In this document: in pieces, positions 9,614 to 21,522 of the stretch
How the letters are laid out: the number at the start of each line of letters is the position of its first letter
Numbering within the stretch: the first letter of the stretch is position 1
Assembly: GCA_026027325.1 (NCBI GenBank)
Contig: JAMSLZ010000001.1
Coordinates: forward strand, 186,001-250,000
Length of the DNA stretch: 64,000 nt
Direction: 5' to 3'
Source: Actinomucor elegans
Taxonomy: Eukaryota > Mucoromycota > Mucoromycetes > Mucorales > Mucoraceae
Translations under genes and position numbers: made by a program
The notes under the pieces: model-generated
The model's database searches: none
What the model saw: the letters and a program-made list of their open reading frames with translations, nothing else
Told to the model about the DNA's origin: nothing

Positions 9614-11133
9614 ATGAGCCACGGACATAATTATAATCCTTTTGTGAAAAAAGTCTTGGCCTTATTCAAGAAGACTCACGAAGATGATGATTCATCTAAA
9701 TACCCTCCTGAATTAAATGCCAAATACAAGATCGAAGAGAAAACCTTGGGTGTAGGTTCCTTTGCAGTCGTTAAAGAGTGTACTGAGCGCGCCTCAGGCG
9801 AGAAGTGTGCGGTCAAGATTATCTTGAAGAAAGTTGTTGCCGGTTAGTAGGATATATTAAAAAAGAGATTCTCGGGTAATCGGGTTTGCTCATCGTCTGT
9901 CCTTTTTGATTTACGCGTAGGTAAACAGCAAATGCTGGATAGCGAGTTAGGTACAGTATCTTCTTTTTTTTTGATTTTAAGATGGGTTTGCAGGTACTGA
10001 TCAAAAAGGATAGATATTTTAAAGAAGGTCCGTCACAGCCATATTGTATCTTTGCATGATATCTATGAATCAAACGATGCTGTTTATATCGTTACTGATC
10101 TGTGTACCGGTGGCGAACTATTCCAACGTATTATCGAAAGGGGCACTTACACTGAGGCTATGGCTTCGGACCTTGTCCGTCAAATGCTGGAAGGCTTAGC
10201 CTACTTGCATTCTGAAGGTGTAAGTGAACTAGTTTTCATATCAGATAAAAAGACTTATTTTTACCTAATCTAGATTGTTCACCGAGATATCAAGCCCGAA
10301 AATGTAAGTTCTTTTTTTTTATTGAAACCAAGAAGCGCTAGTCTAAACTCTATTATAGTTGTTGTTTAAAACACCTGAAGAAGATGCAGAATTACTGATT
10401 ACTGATTTCGGTCTCTCAAAGCTTTTGAAGCATAACGATCAAGTACTTACTACTGCATGTGGTACACCTGGATATGTTGCACCTGAAGTTCTTTTGGGTA
10501 CAGGACATGGTACACCCGTCGATATTTGGAGTGTTGGCGTCATTATGGTAAGTATCAGTGTGTGTGTGTGAGTATATATACGAATTATCTAAAAGTTAAT
10601 ATCTTCTATTTATTAGTATACTCTTTTGAGTGGTTATACGCCTTTTTATGGTGAAGGTATAATGGATTATTTTTGAAATACATACTATGATACTAATGAT
10701 ATTTGTAGATCAAAATGAATTGTTTGATGCCATCATGAAGGGACGCTATGAATTCGATGAGGAATATTGGGGAGATATTTCAGATGAAGGTAAAGCTGAT
10801 ACTTTGTTGGTTGTAAAAATGAAATTAACTTGTACCCAAATAGCCAAGCATTTGATCAATAGGCTTTTGACATTTGATCCTAAACAACGTGTGACCGCTG
10901 AAGAAGCATTGCAGGATGTATGGATTACAAGCGAGGAAGATAACGGCGTCAACTTGGCTCCCAATGTTCGTAAGGGTTTCAATAGCCGTAGAACCCTCAA
11001 ATCACTTGTTACTGCTGTTGCAGCTATCAATAAATTGAAGTTAGGTGATCACTTCCCTCATCTTGAAGAAGAAGAGGAAGAAAATGGTCAAGTTGGTGTA
11101 GAAAGAAAGAAAGAAGATACCGACGAAGAATAA
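9614..11133 (+). CDS. Calcium/calmodulin-dependent protein kinase (CaMKI-like)
   Basis: Ser/Thr kinase of 364 residues from eight exons: 9614-9842, 9921-9950, 10014-10219, 10274-10303, 10359-10547, 10617-10656, 10709-10789, 10844-11133. The frame holds across all junctions. The P-loop is LGVGSFAVV, the ATP lysine is in CAVKII, the catalytic loop is IVHRDIKPEN, and the magnesium loop is ITDFGLSK. The activation segment VLTTACGTPGYVAPE carries a Thr in the position phosphorylated by CaMKK-type kinases. After the kinase domain, APNVRKGFNSRRTLKSLV is a basic amphipathic stretch fitting the autoinhibitory/calmodulin-binding segment. An acidic tail ends EDTDEE. The seventh intron (10790-10843, 54 nt) has no stop in frame, so an unspliced reading would insert 18 residues. 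Two exons are only 30 nt long. Confidence 0.92.
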
Positions 11134-12144
11134 TGTAGATAAATAAACAATAATAGAGATTAAGTATCTATTTTCTTATATTATCATATATTGTATTCAT
11201 TCTTTGTACGAAATCTACGTGATTTCCCATTATAAGGCTCATATAGAGTATGAAAATGATCTGATGCATGAACGAGTGCAAAAGAAATGTTTATTAGTAT
11301 ACAGCTTTGACACAAATTACGACACTAATCAAGGCTTCCGCAAAGTTCTATTATTAAATTTACTCTACTGCAAATATTTTAATAGAGGAAGGGGGCTATT
11401 TAGAACAGAGGTTACTAATTCGATGCAACATCTTAGATTGGTCGAATGATCTATATAATGTTAGTGGTAATTGAAATATATTAACTTGCAGTTCAACACT
11501 ATGTAGCAATACAATATATTGTCATTGCATTTCAGAAAAGCAACTAATATAGCAGGCTTAATAACTTATTATAAATATGGATTGCTAAGCTGATGCGACA
11601 TTAAATCGAGATCGATCCAGAGATCAATAGATCGTTGCATTTAATGTGTATATAGTACAAAATGTATGGAATTTGAAATCAAACATTAAAATATAAAATG
11701 ATCAGTATGTTTCGATTAAATAATGAGTTTATATAATAGATACAAAGGTCCATTTTAAACATGGACTGGCCATCAGATGCGATATTAAATTAGAAATTAT
11801 AGACGTTGGCGCGAATGATTTATAATGGTTATTGAGCCTTTCTCTTGTGTATTAGGCAACCCATTCTAAACATTAATACAGCTGCTAACTTTTTTTTAAA
11901 AAATTATACACTACGCTCTCTATGCATACTGAATACTTGGAATATATTGATATAGTATGGATGTATTATTGCTGTTCCTTCGTCTATTTCTCTTTCTTCT
12001 TCTTCTTCTCTCCATGTTTAACTACCGCATTCCAATAAAAACCGCAGGAAAATTCAAACATCGACAATACACTTTAAAGTGAGCCAGCTTATTTTTTTTT
12101 TTTGTGAATTTCTTTTATACTTGAAGTTACAAAGCAAACACAAA
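11134..12144. other. Intergenic, with a forward repeat pair and the SRP19 promoter
   Basis: No gene was recognised. Two dispersed-repeat units lie at 11553-11635 and 11737-11800. A CT-rich tract (11980-12010) and the palindrome CACTTTAAAGTG at 12070-12081 precede the SRP19 ATG. The 81-codon frame at 11204-11449 has no support. Confidence 0.5.
11553..11800 (+). repeat. Dispersed repeat, forward tandem pair
   Basis: Unit 1 contains GATGCGACATTAAATCGAG followed by ATCGATCCAGAGATCAATAG. Unit 2 contains GATACAAAGGTCCATTTTAA and CATCAGATGCGATATTAAAT. The cores are about 185 bp apart. Confidence 0.75.
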
Positions 12145-13127
12145 ATGTCTATGCTAAACAACCTAAAAAAGACACAAAAGAATCCCGTATTCCTGGATGA
12201 TGAAGATATGGATATTGACAATATGGATTTTCCACTTCCTACAGATGGGCCTTCATCTTCATCTTCAAGACCTAATGTTCCCTCAGGAATGGGTGGTTTA
12301 GGCGGTTTAGGTGGTATGGGCGATATGGGTGGCATGCCTGATATGGCTCAACTTCAAAAAATGATGGAAGGTATGGGCGCTGGTGGCTTTGGCGGTGATG
12401 CGATGCGTCCTGGTGCTGCTCCTGCTGCTGCCAGTAGAGATCCTGGCTTTGTTTCGGTAGCTTCACACCCCTCGGGTAAAACACGTCAAATGCATCCTGA
12501 TGAATATAAAGAGTAAGGACAACAATGAGAGGGCCTACTTTACGTGATTCATCAGTAGCTGACTCAATTTTTTTTTTTTTTTTTTTAGTTGGGTTTGCGT
12601 TTATCCTTGTTATATTGATGCAGATAAATCAGTTCAAGAAGGTCGCAAGATTGCCAAAGAAAAATCAGTAAAGAATCCTCATGCTTATCATATGGCAGTA
12701 GCCTGTCAAAAGTTGGGCTTTTCAGTAGTATATGAGGTATTTAATGCGACAGTGGAAGGGTTCATGTAGTGTACTAAGCAATCTACTGTAGGGTAAGCGT
12801 CATCCCCGCGACTGGGCCAACGTTGGACGTGTTCGTGTCCAAATGAAGGATAAATCCAACTTTTTCATCAACCAGAATATCATTACGCGTAAGCAACTTT
12901 TTGTAGCTATCGCAAAGATTTTGCCTGTATGCCAGAAAGAAGCTGATGTACCTAAATCAATCGTGTCTCCAACCACTACATTGGCTGAAATTGAAGCACT
13001 TGCTGATGAGCAGCGTAAGGCACAAGGTTTACCTACATTGGCTGAGATGCAAGCGCAATCCGCTGCTCAACAACCCCAAATTCCTGCTAAACCAAAGAAG
13101 CAAAAGGTCAAGTATGTCCGCGGTTAG
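12145..13127 (+). CDS. SEC65: Signal recognition particle subunit SRP19/Sec65
   Basis: Binds SRP RNA and promotes SRP54 loading, so it acts in co-translational targeting to the ER. Three exons (12145-12512, 12589-12736, 12792-13127) give 283 residues, close to yeast Sec65. The SRP19 core is continuous across both splices: DWVCVYPCYIDADKSVQEGR, then NPHAYHMAVACQKLGFSVVY, then EGKRHPRDWANVGRVRVQ. It ends in a Lys-rich tail (KPKKQKVKYVRG). The first about 120 residues are an extension with an acidic patch (LDDEDMDIDNMDF) and a Gly/Met-rich stretch (GMGGLGGLGGMGDMGG). The second acceptor is preceded by a run of about 18 T. The second donor/acceptor pair falls inside the conserved core, which fixes the splice choice. 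Confidence 0.92.
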
Positions 13128-13488
13128 ATATTACTGTTCTTTTTTTTCCCACTTTGTTGTGCGTAAGCGCTTTTTGACTCTTTTCGTAGGAAGAGATGTT
13201 GTACAGCACCTTTGTTATATTTGTAATGATTTCCTCTCTTAATAAAACTAGAAATTATAGTACGTTTTATCACTATGCTAACATGCATGAGTTGTATCAT
13301 GATAATTAAAGCCTACTGCTGTCCAACCATAGTCATCAAATCAAGGCACCCTAACAATTGCGTAGTAACCAGACATTAAATAAGGCACCTGCATGTAACC
13401 AACATATCTTAATATTGCCAAGTTTGCAAAATCCTTGATTAAACTTTCTGAAAAAGGATACTAGATGGAGAATGCTATTATCAATAGG

Positions 13489-13489
<1 letters not shown>

Positions 13490-13542
<53 letters not shown>
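13490..13542. repeat. T53 homopolymer run
   Basis: Longest homopolymer in the window, about 53 T. It ends about 30 nt before a TATA-like sequence. Confidence 0.9.
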
Positions 13543-13543
<1 letters not shown>

Positions 13544-13572
13544 AAATGAAAAGTATGACCGCGTAAACTCGA

Positions 13573-13580
13573 TATAAATA
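13573..13580 (+). promoter_or_regulatory. Orphan TATA-like box
   Basis: TATAAATA followed about 40 nt later by pyrimidine-rich DNA (TTTCTTCTTTTTTTT at 13620-13634), the same layout as gene starts elsewhere in the window. I found no convincing coding frame downstream, so it may serve a non-coding transcript or be chance. Confidence 0.3.
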
Positions 13581-14309
13581 CAGCCGGCATTTCAACCCTT
13601 TTCTACTCAAGTATTGGCATTTCTTCTTTTTTTTTAACACAGCACAATTATTTCTATACTCAAAAAAAGTCGAAGCTATTGGTTTCTGTATTAGTTACTG
13701 TTTGGCTTGATCATCAAACAGTACCTTTGAATAGGCAGCTTGCAAGCTCCTTTCAAGTGAGATAATAATTCCACTTTCTATTTGATTCTTTTTGTTTGTC
13801 ATCATTATTTTTGGGAGAGAACTTTAATTGTACGCAAAAAATGGATTGATAATATTTATGAGTAGCTCATCTGCATATCTAAAGATGCATATATCATGTT
13901 GCGTTTCCTTTAAAGCTACCGAGTTTCAAATAGTAGGATACTGATGTATGCCCTATATTGTTTACTCTAATTTGTAATACAGCCCTTCCCAATATATACA
14001 TATAAACATATGCTTTGAAGTATAATAAAAACAGTTTCATTGAATACTATGCTACTATAAACTTTTTGTAATGACTGTCAAGTACAAGCTGTAAATGTTT
14101 GCCCCTACCATTACTACATAAGGTTTTTATATTTTCATAGCGATGACTATACTGCTTTTTTTTTTTTTTTGCTCGTGGCTGCTTCAGAATCAGATATGAA
14201 ATTTAGCTCTCTTTCATGATAAGAATTATCGAAATGCGCAACATCCAAGTCATATCAAATAGTGAAAACATTATTAATTGCTTAAGCATTTATTGATACA
14301 AGTCATCTT

Positions 14310-14530
14310 TTCGAATTTAGTTTAATATCGCATCTGATGAATGGTACATGCTCAAAATAAAATATTGCATCTGTTAAAGTTGCTATTTACAATGAGTGTT
14401 TCAAACTTTGGTGATTGACTGTAAATTACACACATTCGTATAGTTACAATGATCCACCATAGATCTCGGTCCAATATTATCGCCGTTGATTAGTATACTC
14501 CATGCCCAAAATAAACTAATCACATCTGTC
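14310..14530 (-). repeat. Dispersed repeat, reverse tandem pair
   Basis: Unit 1 has TTTAATATCGCATCTGATGA then TACATGCTCAAAATAAA. Unit 2 has AGATCTCGGTCCAATATTAT then TACTCCATGCCCAAAATAAA and CACATCTGTC. These are reverse complements of the forward core and of its TTTATTCTGAACATG flank. The cores are about 150 bp apart. Confidence 0.7.
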
Positions 14531-15338
14531 AAAATCTTTGTTTTATGCAAGCGAAGGTAGTATACTATTTACGTTAATGATAAACAATAAAAACATGCAT
14601 CAAGTATATCTTACCCGCTGTTCCTTTTATTCGTTTCCGATTTGATTAAAGATATATAGTGTTTGAATTAATTAATCACCGTTGGCTATTTCATTGGCAA
14701 TAGTCCCTTAAGGCGAAATGGTAAAAGATAATAATATAGGCCGATCTCCCTCTCTTAAAGACATGATTTTCTTGTACAAGGTTGAGATTGTAGATTGACA
14801 GTTGGGTTAATGTATAATTTGCGTAACATGGATATAAAAATTGCCTGAATGATTAAATTATACCTGTATTATCTATTAGTAAACATTTGACATGATATAC
14901 TATAAAAGTCAATATCATATTTCCACTTGCAAATCTTTTCTAAATCGCGTAGATATAGTAAGTGAACAAGTGCAAGTCTAAGAGTTTTTTTAGCGGATAA
15001 ATAAAACGAGAGCTTTTTATTCATCCATTTTTTTTTTTCAAAAATATATGTGTATGTACAATAACATATCGAATTTAATAATAATTTAAACTATTCATTT
15101 TCGAGCCCACTTTATACTTTGTTTTTGGATCAACTAAAAAGAAAATATAAAGGTGACTTGAAAAGAGGAATAGCTAAATAGAAAGATGTTAAAAGAATAA
15201 GTTATATAAGTCGTAGGTATTTCGTCAATTTTTGAGGGGGGAAAAAAGTATCAAACATAAAGAGAAAAGGTGGAGGATCATCGACATACAATCTTTTCTT
15301 TCCTTTTTTTTAAAAATTATAGAGTTGGGCAAGTTGAT

Positions 15339-16442
15339 TTACAACTTGGATTCCTTACGGGCAGCAGTAGCAGTAATGAGACCTACAAATGAGTAGTTTT
15401 CATTTAATAAAACCATTCCCAATGATTTACACATACAATAAAAATAACTTACCAGAAGGATCAGCTTGAGGGTGGTAGACAGACATGTTCTTGCCAGCGT
15501 TATCAATGTTGAACTTGCTCATGTCAACACCGACATAATGCTTGTTGGGCAAAGCATAAGAGACTTCGGCAACGGCAGGGAACTTGGCCAAGATTTGTTG
15601 TTGCATGAGGTAAAGAGTAGCTTGAACAGAAGCAGAGTCATCCTTGGCAAAAGTGTCACAAGTGATTTGCTTGACACCGGCGTGGATGGCCTTGAAATCA
15701 AGGTTGCGGAGAACATTAGCATCCTTGGAGACAAAGGTCCACTTGCAGTCAACAGCAGTGGAGAAGATACGATCCCAGACGGGAGTCAAGGTGGTGTACT
15801 CATCGGTGTAGAAACCGTGGAAAGCAGAACCAGTAGTCTTCAAGACAAGGAGTTTATCGAGACCGGAGGTGATGTGGATTTGGTTACCAGCACGGTAATG
15901 GTGGATGGAAGCAGTTTGGATATCTTCACCGTCACGGACGAAAGAGTGGGGGTGAGGCTTACCGTCAACGATAAGACGAGTCCACTTGTGCTTGATAATG
16001 TCGACAAAAGCACCAGAAAGATGAGCATATTGCTTCAAGACGTGGGTGGTGATTTCTTGACCGAAGAGTTCAATGTTATCAACGTTTTGGCTACGCTTGG
16101 CCATGATGTTGACGGTGTTCTTGCAGGTATCTAAGAACCGATATGTCAATTACAACCGAAACCACTCAAATATTTAGAAAAACTTACCGGTGGTAACAAC
16201 ACAAGAGTTATCAGCCTTGGTGTAAGAAGTTTCGATATCACCTTCCAACAAAAGTCTGACCTGTTGATCGAAACATGATATGAGTTAATTTATGTTGCAT
16301 AGTTTGTCTTTTTTTTTTTTTTTAATAAACTTACGGTGAGTTCGGTACAGTGTTGAACATTGCCCTCCTTGTAGACTCTCATAAGGCGGACAAGGTCCTT
16401 ACCGTAGCGGGCTTTCTTGAGGTAGACGTTGGCGTTAGACAT
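15339..16442 (-). CDS. Urate oxidase (uricase), peroxisomal
   Basis: Oxidises urate to 5-hydroxyisourate in purine catabolism. Four exons: 16335-16442, 16188-16260, 15453-16130, 15339-15382, totalling 300 residues, the normal uricase length. The start MSNANVYLKKARYGKDLVRL is followed by VRLLLEGDIETSYTKADNS with the TKADNS motif (catalytic Thr region), then TDTCKNTVNIMAKRS. LKTTGSAFHGFYTDEYTTL, typical of the substrate-binding half, comes later. The C terminus is ARKESKL, a canonical SKL peroxisomal targeting signal encoded by the last small exon. A TATA-like box lies about 80 nt upstream. The antisense 222-codon frame is a codon-bias shadow. Confidence 0.95.
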
Positions 16443-17370
16443 TTTGGAGTTGATATTACTAAACTTTGCTTGGTGAAGATAATGAAGAAAAAAAAGAAAT
16501 TTGGTAACAAGATAGCGTCCTTTTATATGGTTTTTTTCAAAGATAGCCATGACTCTGTCCCGATTAGGACTAAAGGCCTGCAAGCAGATGGGACTAGCAA
16601 ACAAAAGTAGCACGAATATACTGGTATATTTGCAATGTTTCACACTCAGATTAGGTGCATAAGCCCTATAATCTACTGATTGGTGTTATTCTCAATATAC
16701 AACTTCCCAATAGTTCGTGAGAAATGAAGTTTCCAGCTTTTAAGGTTTTCATGATAGACTTTCATATTACAGCCTAGATGAAATATAGTGGCGTGATGCC
16801 TATAACAAAAGAACTTTTTTTTTTCATGCCGTTTTGAGGACTCTAGTTGTCCGTGCAGAATAAACTTATACTGACTGTGATTGAACTATAGTGTATATCC
16901 AACAAGAATGGTTATACAGACAGAGAATATCTTTATGATGACTCAATCAAGTCGAAACAAGGTGGTATTCATACGCGATATGAAACGCAACTGATATTAC
17001 TATATTTAGGTTTGCTTTCTTAAAAAAAAGCTTAAGTACAGATAAGGGCTTTGTATATCTTATCAACCAAATGCTTTTGTAAATTCAGGCACTTATCAAC
17101 CCCCAATTTTAAAAAATAATTAATACTGTATATATCTCATTACGTAGTTTTTTTTATTCTATAATACGATGACGTCTCCATCAATAAATGGTTTCATACA
17201 ATGTGTCGGCATTGGAATATATATAAGCTTACAAAAGGGTCTAATTGCGGGGTGAAAGATAGGAATGGTGCGGGGAAGCAATCCATAACGGGGTGTTTTA
17301 TTTTAAAAGGAAGCAATTATAACGATATCAAGTTTTATTATAGTATAATATGATAGTTTTTTTTTATTTG
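16443..17370. other. Intergenic between uricase 5' end and PUS7 3' end
   Basis: Contains the uricase promoter on its left edge and T-rich 3' flank of PUS7 on its right. Frames at 16350-16610 are antisense or untranslated shadows. Nothing else is recognised. Confidence 0.5.
16519..16530 (-). promoter_or_regulatory. TATA-like box of the uricase gene
   Basis: On the minus strand the sequence reads CCATATAAAAGG, about 80 nt before the uricase ATG. It is the only TATA-like match in that interval. Confidence 0.5.
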
Positions 17371-20001
17371 TTAATCATGAGAAATTGTAGATTGTGCCTG
17401 AGAAGAAGTCTCTGCTCTCATGATTTCTCTTAAAGCCATGGTAGCATATTGACTGGTGCCCAATGTGAATTCAACCTTCAAAGCCAAGTGCTGACCATCT
17501 AAATAATGTGGGAATTGTTAATATCAGATTCTATTTAGTGAACACAAAAAATTTACCGGTAATGCCAATAGGCTCAGGCTTATTCTCAAGTCTATCGACA
17601 TCCGTATTGCAAAGTTTTTCGGTAGGATCATTATAACGAATAAAAGACCTAAATAGCGCATAAGTGAATGGACACATTGTAGTTAAGCGTTCTTTTTACC
17701 AGCTCATTTGTTCAGGTTTTGACAGCATGGTTCTATAGTCTCCGGTCAATCCGCTACAAAAAGTCAAAAGTTAAGAGTCAGTTACCATATGTAAACACTT
17801 AAATTCGATTGAATTTAGTAACTTACTCGAAATGATTGTCTCTCTTTTCCATAGAAATACCATCTTGAGCTATGTGAAAACGAAACAAATATCGTATGAG
17901 CTTTTTTTCTTTGGACCCGTATATCAGGATTGTCTATACTTGCCCATAAACTGTCTATATAGCTCTTTTATCTCATTATCTGGGTACACAGAGTTCTTTC
18001 CAGGTAATGGATAAACCACATCCGTAATTGAGTACTTGTCTACATCCTCCTCGGTAAGCACCTTGGGTACCTTGCGCTATATAGACGGTTAATATCAATA
18101 TGGTAAGAATGGATGACGACTTTTTTTTTTTCTTACGTTTGCAGGATCACGTCTACCAACATTATTACTGGGACGATGAATAGGTTTCTTTCTAGATTCA
18201 ACCAGAACAAGATCACCAACCAAAGGTCTATCACAGCCAAAAAGTCTTGCACGCTCAGAGACGACACGATTCCAAATGTAGGATTGATAGGCATGAGAAT
18301 ACAAAGAAAGCATATTTTTGGGTAACTATGAAATTGTGTGAGAAACGCCGATTTCAAAAATAAGCTATACTTACACTCTTGATGGCTTTTGCATGCTGAC
18401 CAGGACTTCTGCAATAGAAATTGAGAAGCTTACGTTCAGAAAAGGCTCTTTTGGGGAATATAGCAAGAGTAGCTTCAGGGTCATGAGTGTCTTTCCAAAG
18501 TGTTCTAGCGACATGATATTCATGACGATCTACATACAAATTGGTTAATATAGGATTTTCGTGTATAGATTATAACAACGCACCTCCTTCGCGAGGATCA
18601 AGGATTAAATTGGATGCCTCTTCATACTGCTTTTTCATGATAGCACATCCAATAGTATGTGTCATTACTGAGCTAGTACCAAATCTTTGCATACCGAAAT
18701 AATTCAAATAACCATTATTCTTTAAAGATTGCAATGATTCTTCCAGTTCTTCTTCATTTGCTCCTTTGACATCTCGAAGAACAATTGTAAAGTGGTTTCC
18801 TTTCAAATCACCAAGAGTTAATCCGTTGGAGGCGAATCTAGAGATGGATTTAGTATAACACACTCTTTTTATTTGGAAAGAGACGGCTTACCTAAAGTTA
18901 CCAACGTAGATACCACTCTTTTTCAAGTCTTCTTGAGCCATAATGATACGTCCAGGCTTTACACTCTTTAAAGTCAATGTTTGAGTAGTAATGGCGCGTG
19001 CATCCTTTGTACCAGCATAGCCAAAGTGCTTTGCATTTACGCTAGAAAATATCAATTATTTGTTTCTACACAAATTTAAATTAACTTACTTGGCCTTTTT
19101 CGAAAGGATACTAATAGCATTCATTGTATCAACACCAACTTTGTACATGTTGACTTGCAAGTAATCACCACCTAAAGCCTTCCAGTCAATGAATTCTAAA
19201 AATAAATAAACAACAAAGGTCAGGTTTGCTATGTTTATATGCATTCAATGTTATATACCATCACTATGCTCGGCAGAAGGCCATCTGACGACAAGTTGTC
19301 CCTCTTTACCACGACAGTTCACCTTTGCATCCAAATGCTCCTCAACAAGCTTATAAAACTTGATACGTTGATCTTTGTCGGTCTATATATGATGTGTAAC
19401 CATTGTTAAACAATAAAAGAGGCAATTTTTTCAGATGACTAACTTACGGAAACAGTCAAGACTGCATCTTTGTTCTCGGGATGCTTGAGGAAAGCACGGA
19501 ACTGCTTTGCAAAATCTTTGCTGATCAATTCAGTAACGTGCTTGTCGAATACAGCGGCTGTATAAATGTCAAGTTGAACCTCCTACATCATGATATCAGA
19601 TTGAGCCTATTTTCTTTTTAAAAAATTTATTTAATTTACCTTAGTTTTGGTATTGGGAGGCTCAAGCGAAGTAAGGTGCACAATATTGTTTTCCATATCC
19701 ACTTCATTGACAAGGAAATCCTCGGCTCTAAAATAAAATAAACGCATCAGAGGGGATTTTTCTCGAACAAAAGCCTTTTTTTTTAATAAAAAAAAAAAGA
19801 AGCATACCTGTATTTCAAGATACTATGGAAGCCTTTCAAATGAGGATTCACATAAGCAATGATACCAACATCGCTTTCCTTGATGGTAATAGCCTCGTCA
19901 TCAAAACGAGCTCTTTTGTTATTTTGGTTATCCTCAGAATCTAAAGATCTTTTGCTTCCTCGGCCATCTTGGCTAGTGGATCTTGACAATAAGTTTCCCA
20001 T
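17371..20001 (-). CDS. PUS7: Multisubstrate tRNA/RNA pseudouridine synthase Pus7 (TruD family)
   Basis: Converts uridine to pseudouridine (tRNA U13/U35 and U2 snRNA in yeast). About 14 exons; ATG 19999-20001, TAA 17371-17373. Blocks in order: VGIIAYVNPHLKGFHSILKY, the catalytic region FGYAGTKDARAITTQ (the Asp of GTKD is the TruD nucleophile), then FASNGLTLGDLKGNHFTIVL. NGYLNYFGMQRFGTSSVMTH, SLYSHAYQSYIWNRVVSERA and the C-terminal YATMALREIMRAE follow. The order and motifs are complete, so an active enzyme is expected. The N terminus MGNLLSRS fits an N-myristoylation consensus, unusual for this family, and is followed by a basic KRSLDSEDNQNNKRAR stretch that could act as a nuclear signal. Introns are 45-80 nt. 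Confidence 0.94.
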
Positions 20002-20586
20002 TGCTTGTTATTCTAATGGCAGATCGATCAATCAAGGACAATCTAAACTTTTTTTTTTTCCTCGGTGCTCAAGTTTTCCTTCGGAATTTGAATTATCATC
20101 ATAACAAATGGAGAGGTTTCTACGGTTAACGACTGTTATTCATGCAGCTTGATATCTCTATCTCTTCAAATCCGGTTCTACATCGATCTAAATCAATGAA
20201 AACAACACGCTATTATGTCGGTTGATAGCTGCATAATGTTTTTGTTTCATTACCCAAGATTTTATCTAAATCAAGCCAAGGTTCTGGTGGAAACAGATAC
20301 AAAGACATATTCATAGTCAACTAAACACAAATGAAATAATGCTTTACTTAAAATGAGGATATTCTATGGTATAAAAACATTGGGACAAGCAACTTGCTTT
20401 CATATTTTGGATAGTGAATATATAACATCAAGTTTTCATATTCACTTGTGGAAGCTAAGCCACCGTATCTTGAGTAGTGATATGCTAGACTTCTTAAACC
20501 CGACTCGACATGATTACTCAGTTACCTTTTTTTTAACACAAGTTAGAAAGCTTTCGATAAAGAAAACGCGTATATAATTCATAACC
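20002..20586. other. Divergent promoter region between PUS7 and MED20
   Basis: 585 nt shared by two divergently transcribed genes. The frame at 20353-20577 has no family signal and ends just before the MED20 ATG. Nothing else is recognised. Confidence 0.5.
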
Positions 20587-21177
20587 ATGGGTGTCACTTG
20601 GTACATATTACAAAATTACAATTGAATGTTTCATTAATTACTATTAGTCTTGTTCGATGGAAAAATGCCACTGGTATGCGTGACTTTACGTTTATTGCAG
20701 AGCATGTCACCAAAACGCTACATGGCAAAAACACAGGGCCTTGGTCACTTTCGTTCAAGGTCTTTCGTGACAATAATCAAAACAACCGACAGATAGCGCT
20801 CAAGGACAGCAAGCTTCTTTATCAAGTATCGCTAGCACAACAGCCAGGACACGTTTATTGTATGGTGGATGGAAGTGTGGTGGTGGAGGCCGAAAAAGAG
20901 ATGGAAATCATTCTTTCTCGACTCAAGAACCTTTGGCAGTTGAGACAAAGTGTGACAATAGAGGTAAATATGGGTGGATAGAATAAGAAGTAGGCAGCCT
21001 TTATCTCATCATGTGTGTGTTTCTTTGAAATAGGGTACAAGTTACGAGATTGGCGATTTCACTTTGAGAGTAGCGAATATATTACTAGGATCCACTTACA
21101 AAGGATTGTTATTAGAGGTATATAAAACTACACAATGGAATCACACATGATGTAAAATTTCAGTAAAAGTAACGCCT

Positions 21178-21229
<52 letters not shown>

Positions 21230-21432
21230 TTGATTATCATCCTTGTTCCACACCCAATAATGCTAGTAAATTATTCCAAGAATTTGTAGAATCCATTGTA
21301 CCTCCAACAGCTCAATTATCTTGTGAATATGAGTACAATTATGAGCAAGTGGGATTGAGCAATAATGAATTTACAACAGCTCATACAAGTTATCAATACA
21401 TGCAGTTATTTAGAAATGATGGACTCTTTTAA
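20587..21432 (+). CDS. MED20: Mediator complex subunit 20 (Med20/Srb2-like)
   Basis: Head-module subunit of the RNA polymerase II Mediator. Four exons: 20587-20600, 20648-20963, 21034-21117, 21229-21432, giving 205 residues. The first exon is only 14 nt and encodes MGVT plus two bases; splicing gives MGVTCLVRWKNATGMRDF, matching the family start MGVTC. Later blocks are GHVYCMVDGSVVVEAEKEME, the strand GTSYEIGDFTLRVANILLG, and EIDYHPCSTPNNASKLFQEF, as in the TBP-like Med20 fold. It ends FRNDGLF. The third intron carries a 47-nt T run directly before its AG acceptor. Assignment rests on length, start, and the GTSYEIGDF and VEYxP-like blocks. Confidence 0.85.
21180..21226. repeat. T47 run forming the polypyrimidine tract of a MED20 intron
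   Basis: About 47 consecutive T immediately followed by AG and the last MED20 exon. The sequence shows an exaggerated polypyrimidine tract in a working splice context. Confidence 0.85.
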
Positions 21433-21522
21433 ATATACAGAATACCCTTAACAAGCGATAAAAAAAATAAGCTCAACTTGTAAATAAAGATAATAAGTAT
21501 TATATATTAGTACTAAATTGTT

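Larger units (their letters stand above)
13128..15338. other. Intergenic, with T53 run, TATA-like site and reverse repeat pair
   Basis: 2.2 kb without a recognisable gene. It holds a 53-nt T run (13490-13542), a TATA-like box at 13573-13580 and reverse-oriented dispersed-repeat units at 14310-14375 and 14455-14530. The minus frame over the T run (13351-13590) only encodes poly-Lys and is rejected. Confidence 0.5.

Noticed and set aside
13351..13590. Minus ORF across the T53 run
   Set aside because: Only encodes a poly-Lys run from the homopolymer with no conserved flanks.
15466..16134. 222-codon plus-strand ORF opposite uricase
   Set aside because: Mirrors the uricase exon exactly; long antisense frames arise from its biased codon use, and the product matches no family.
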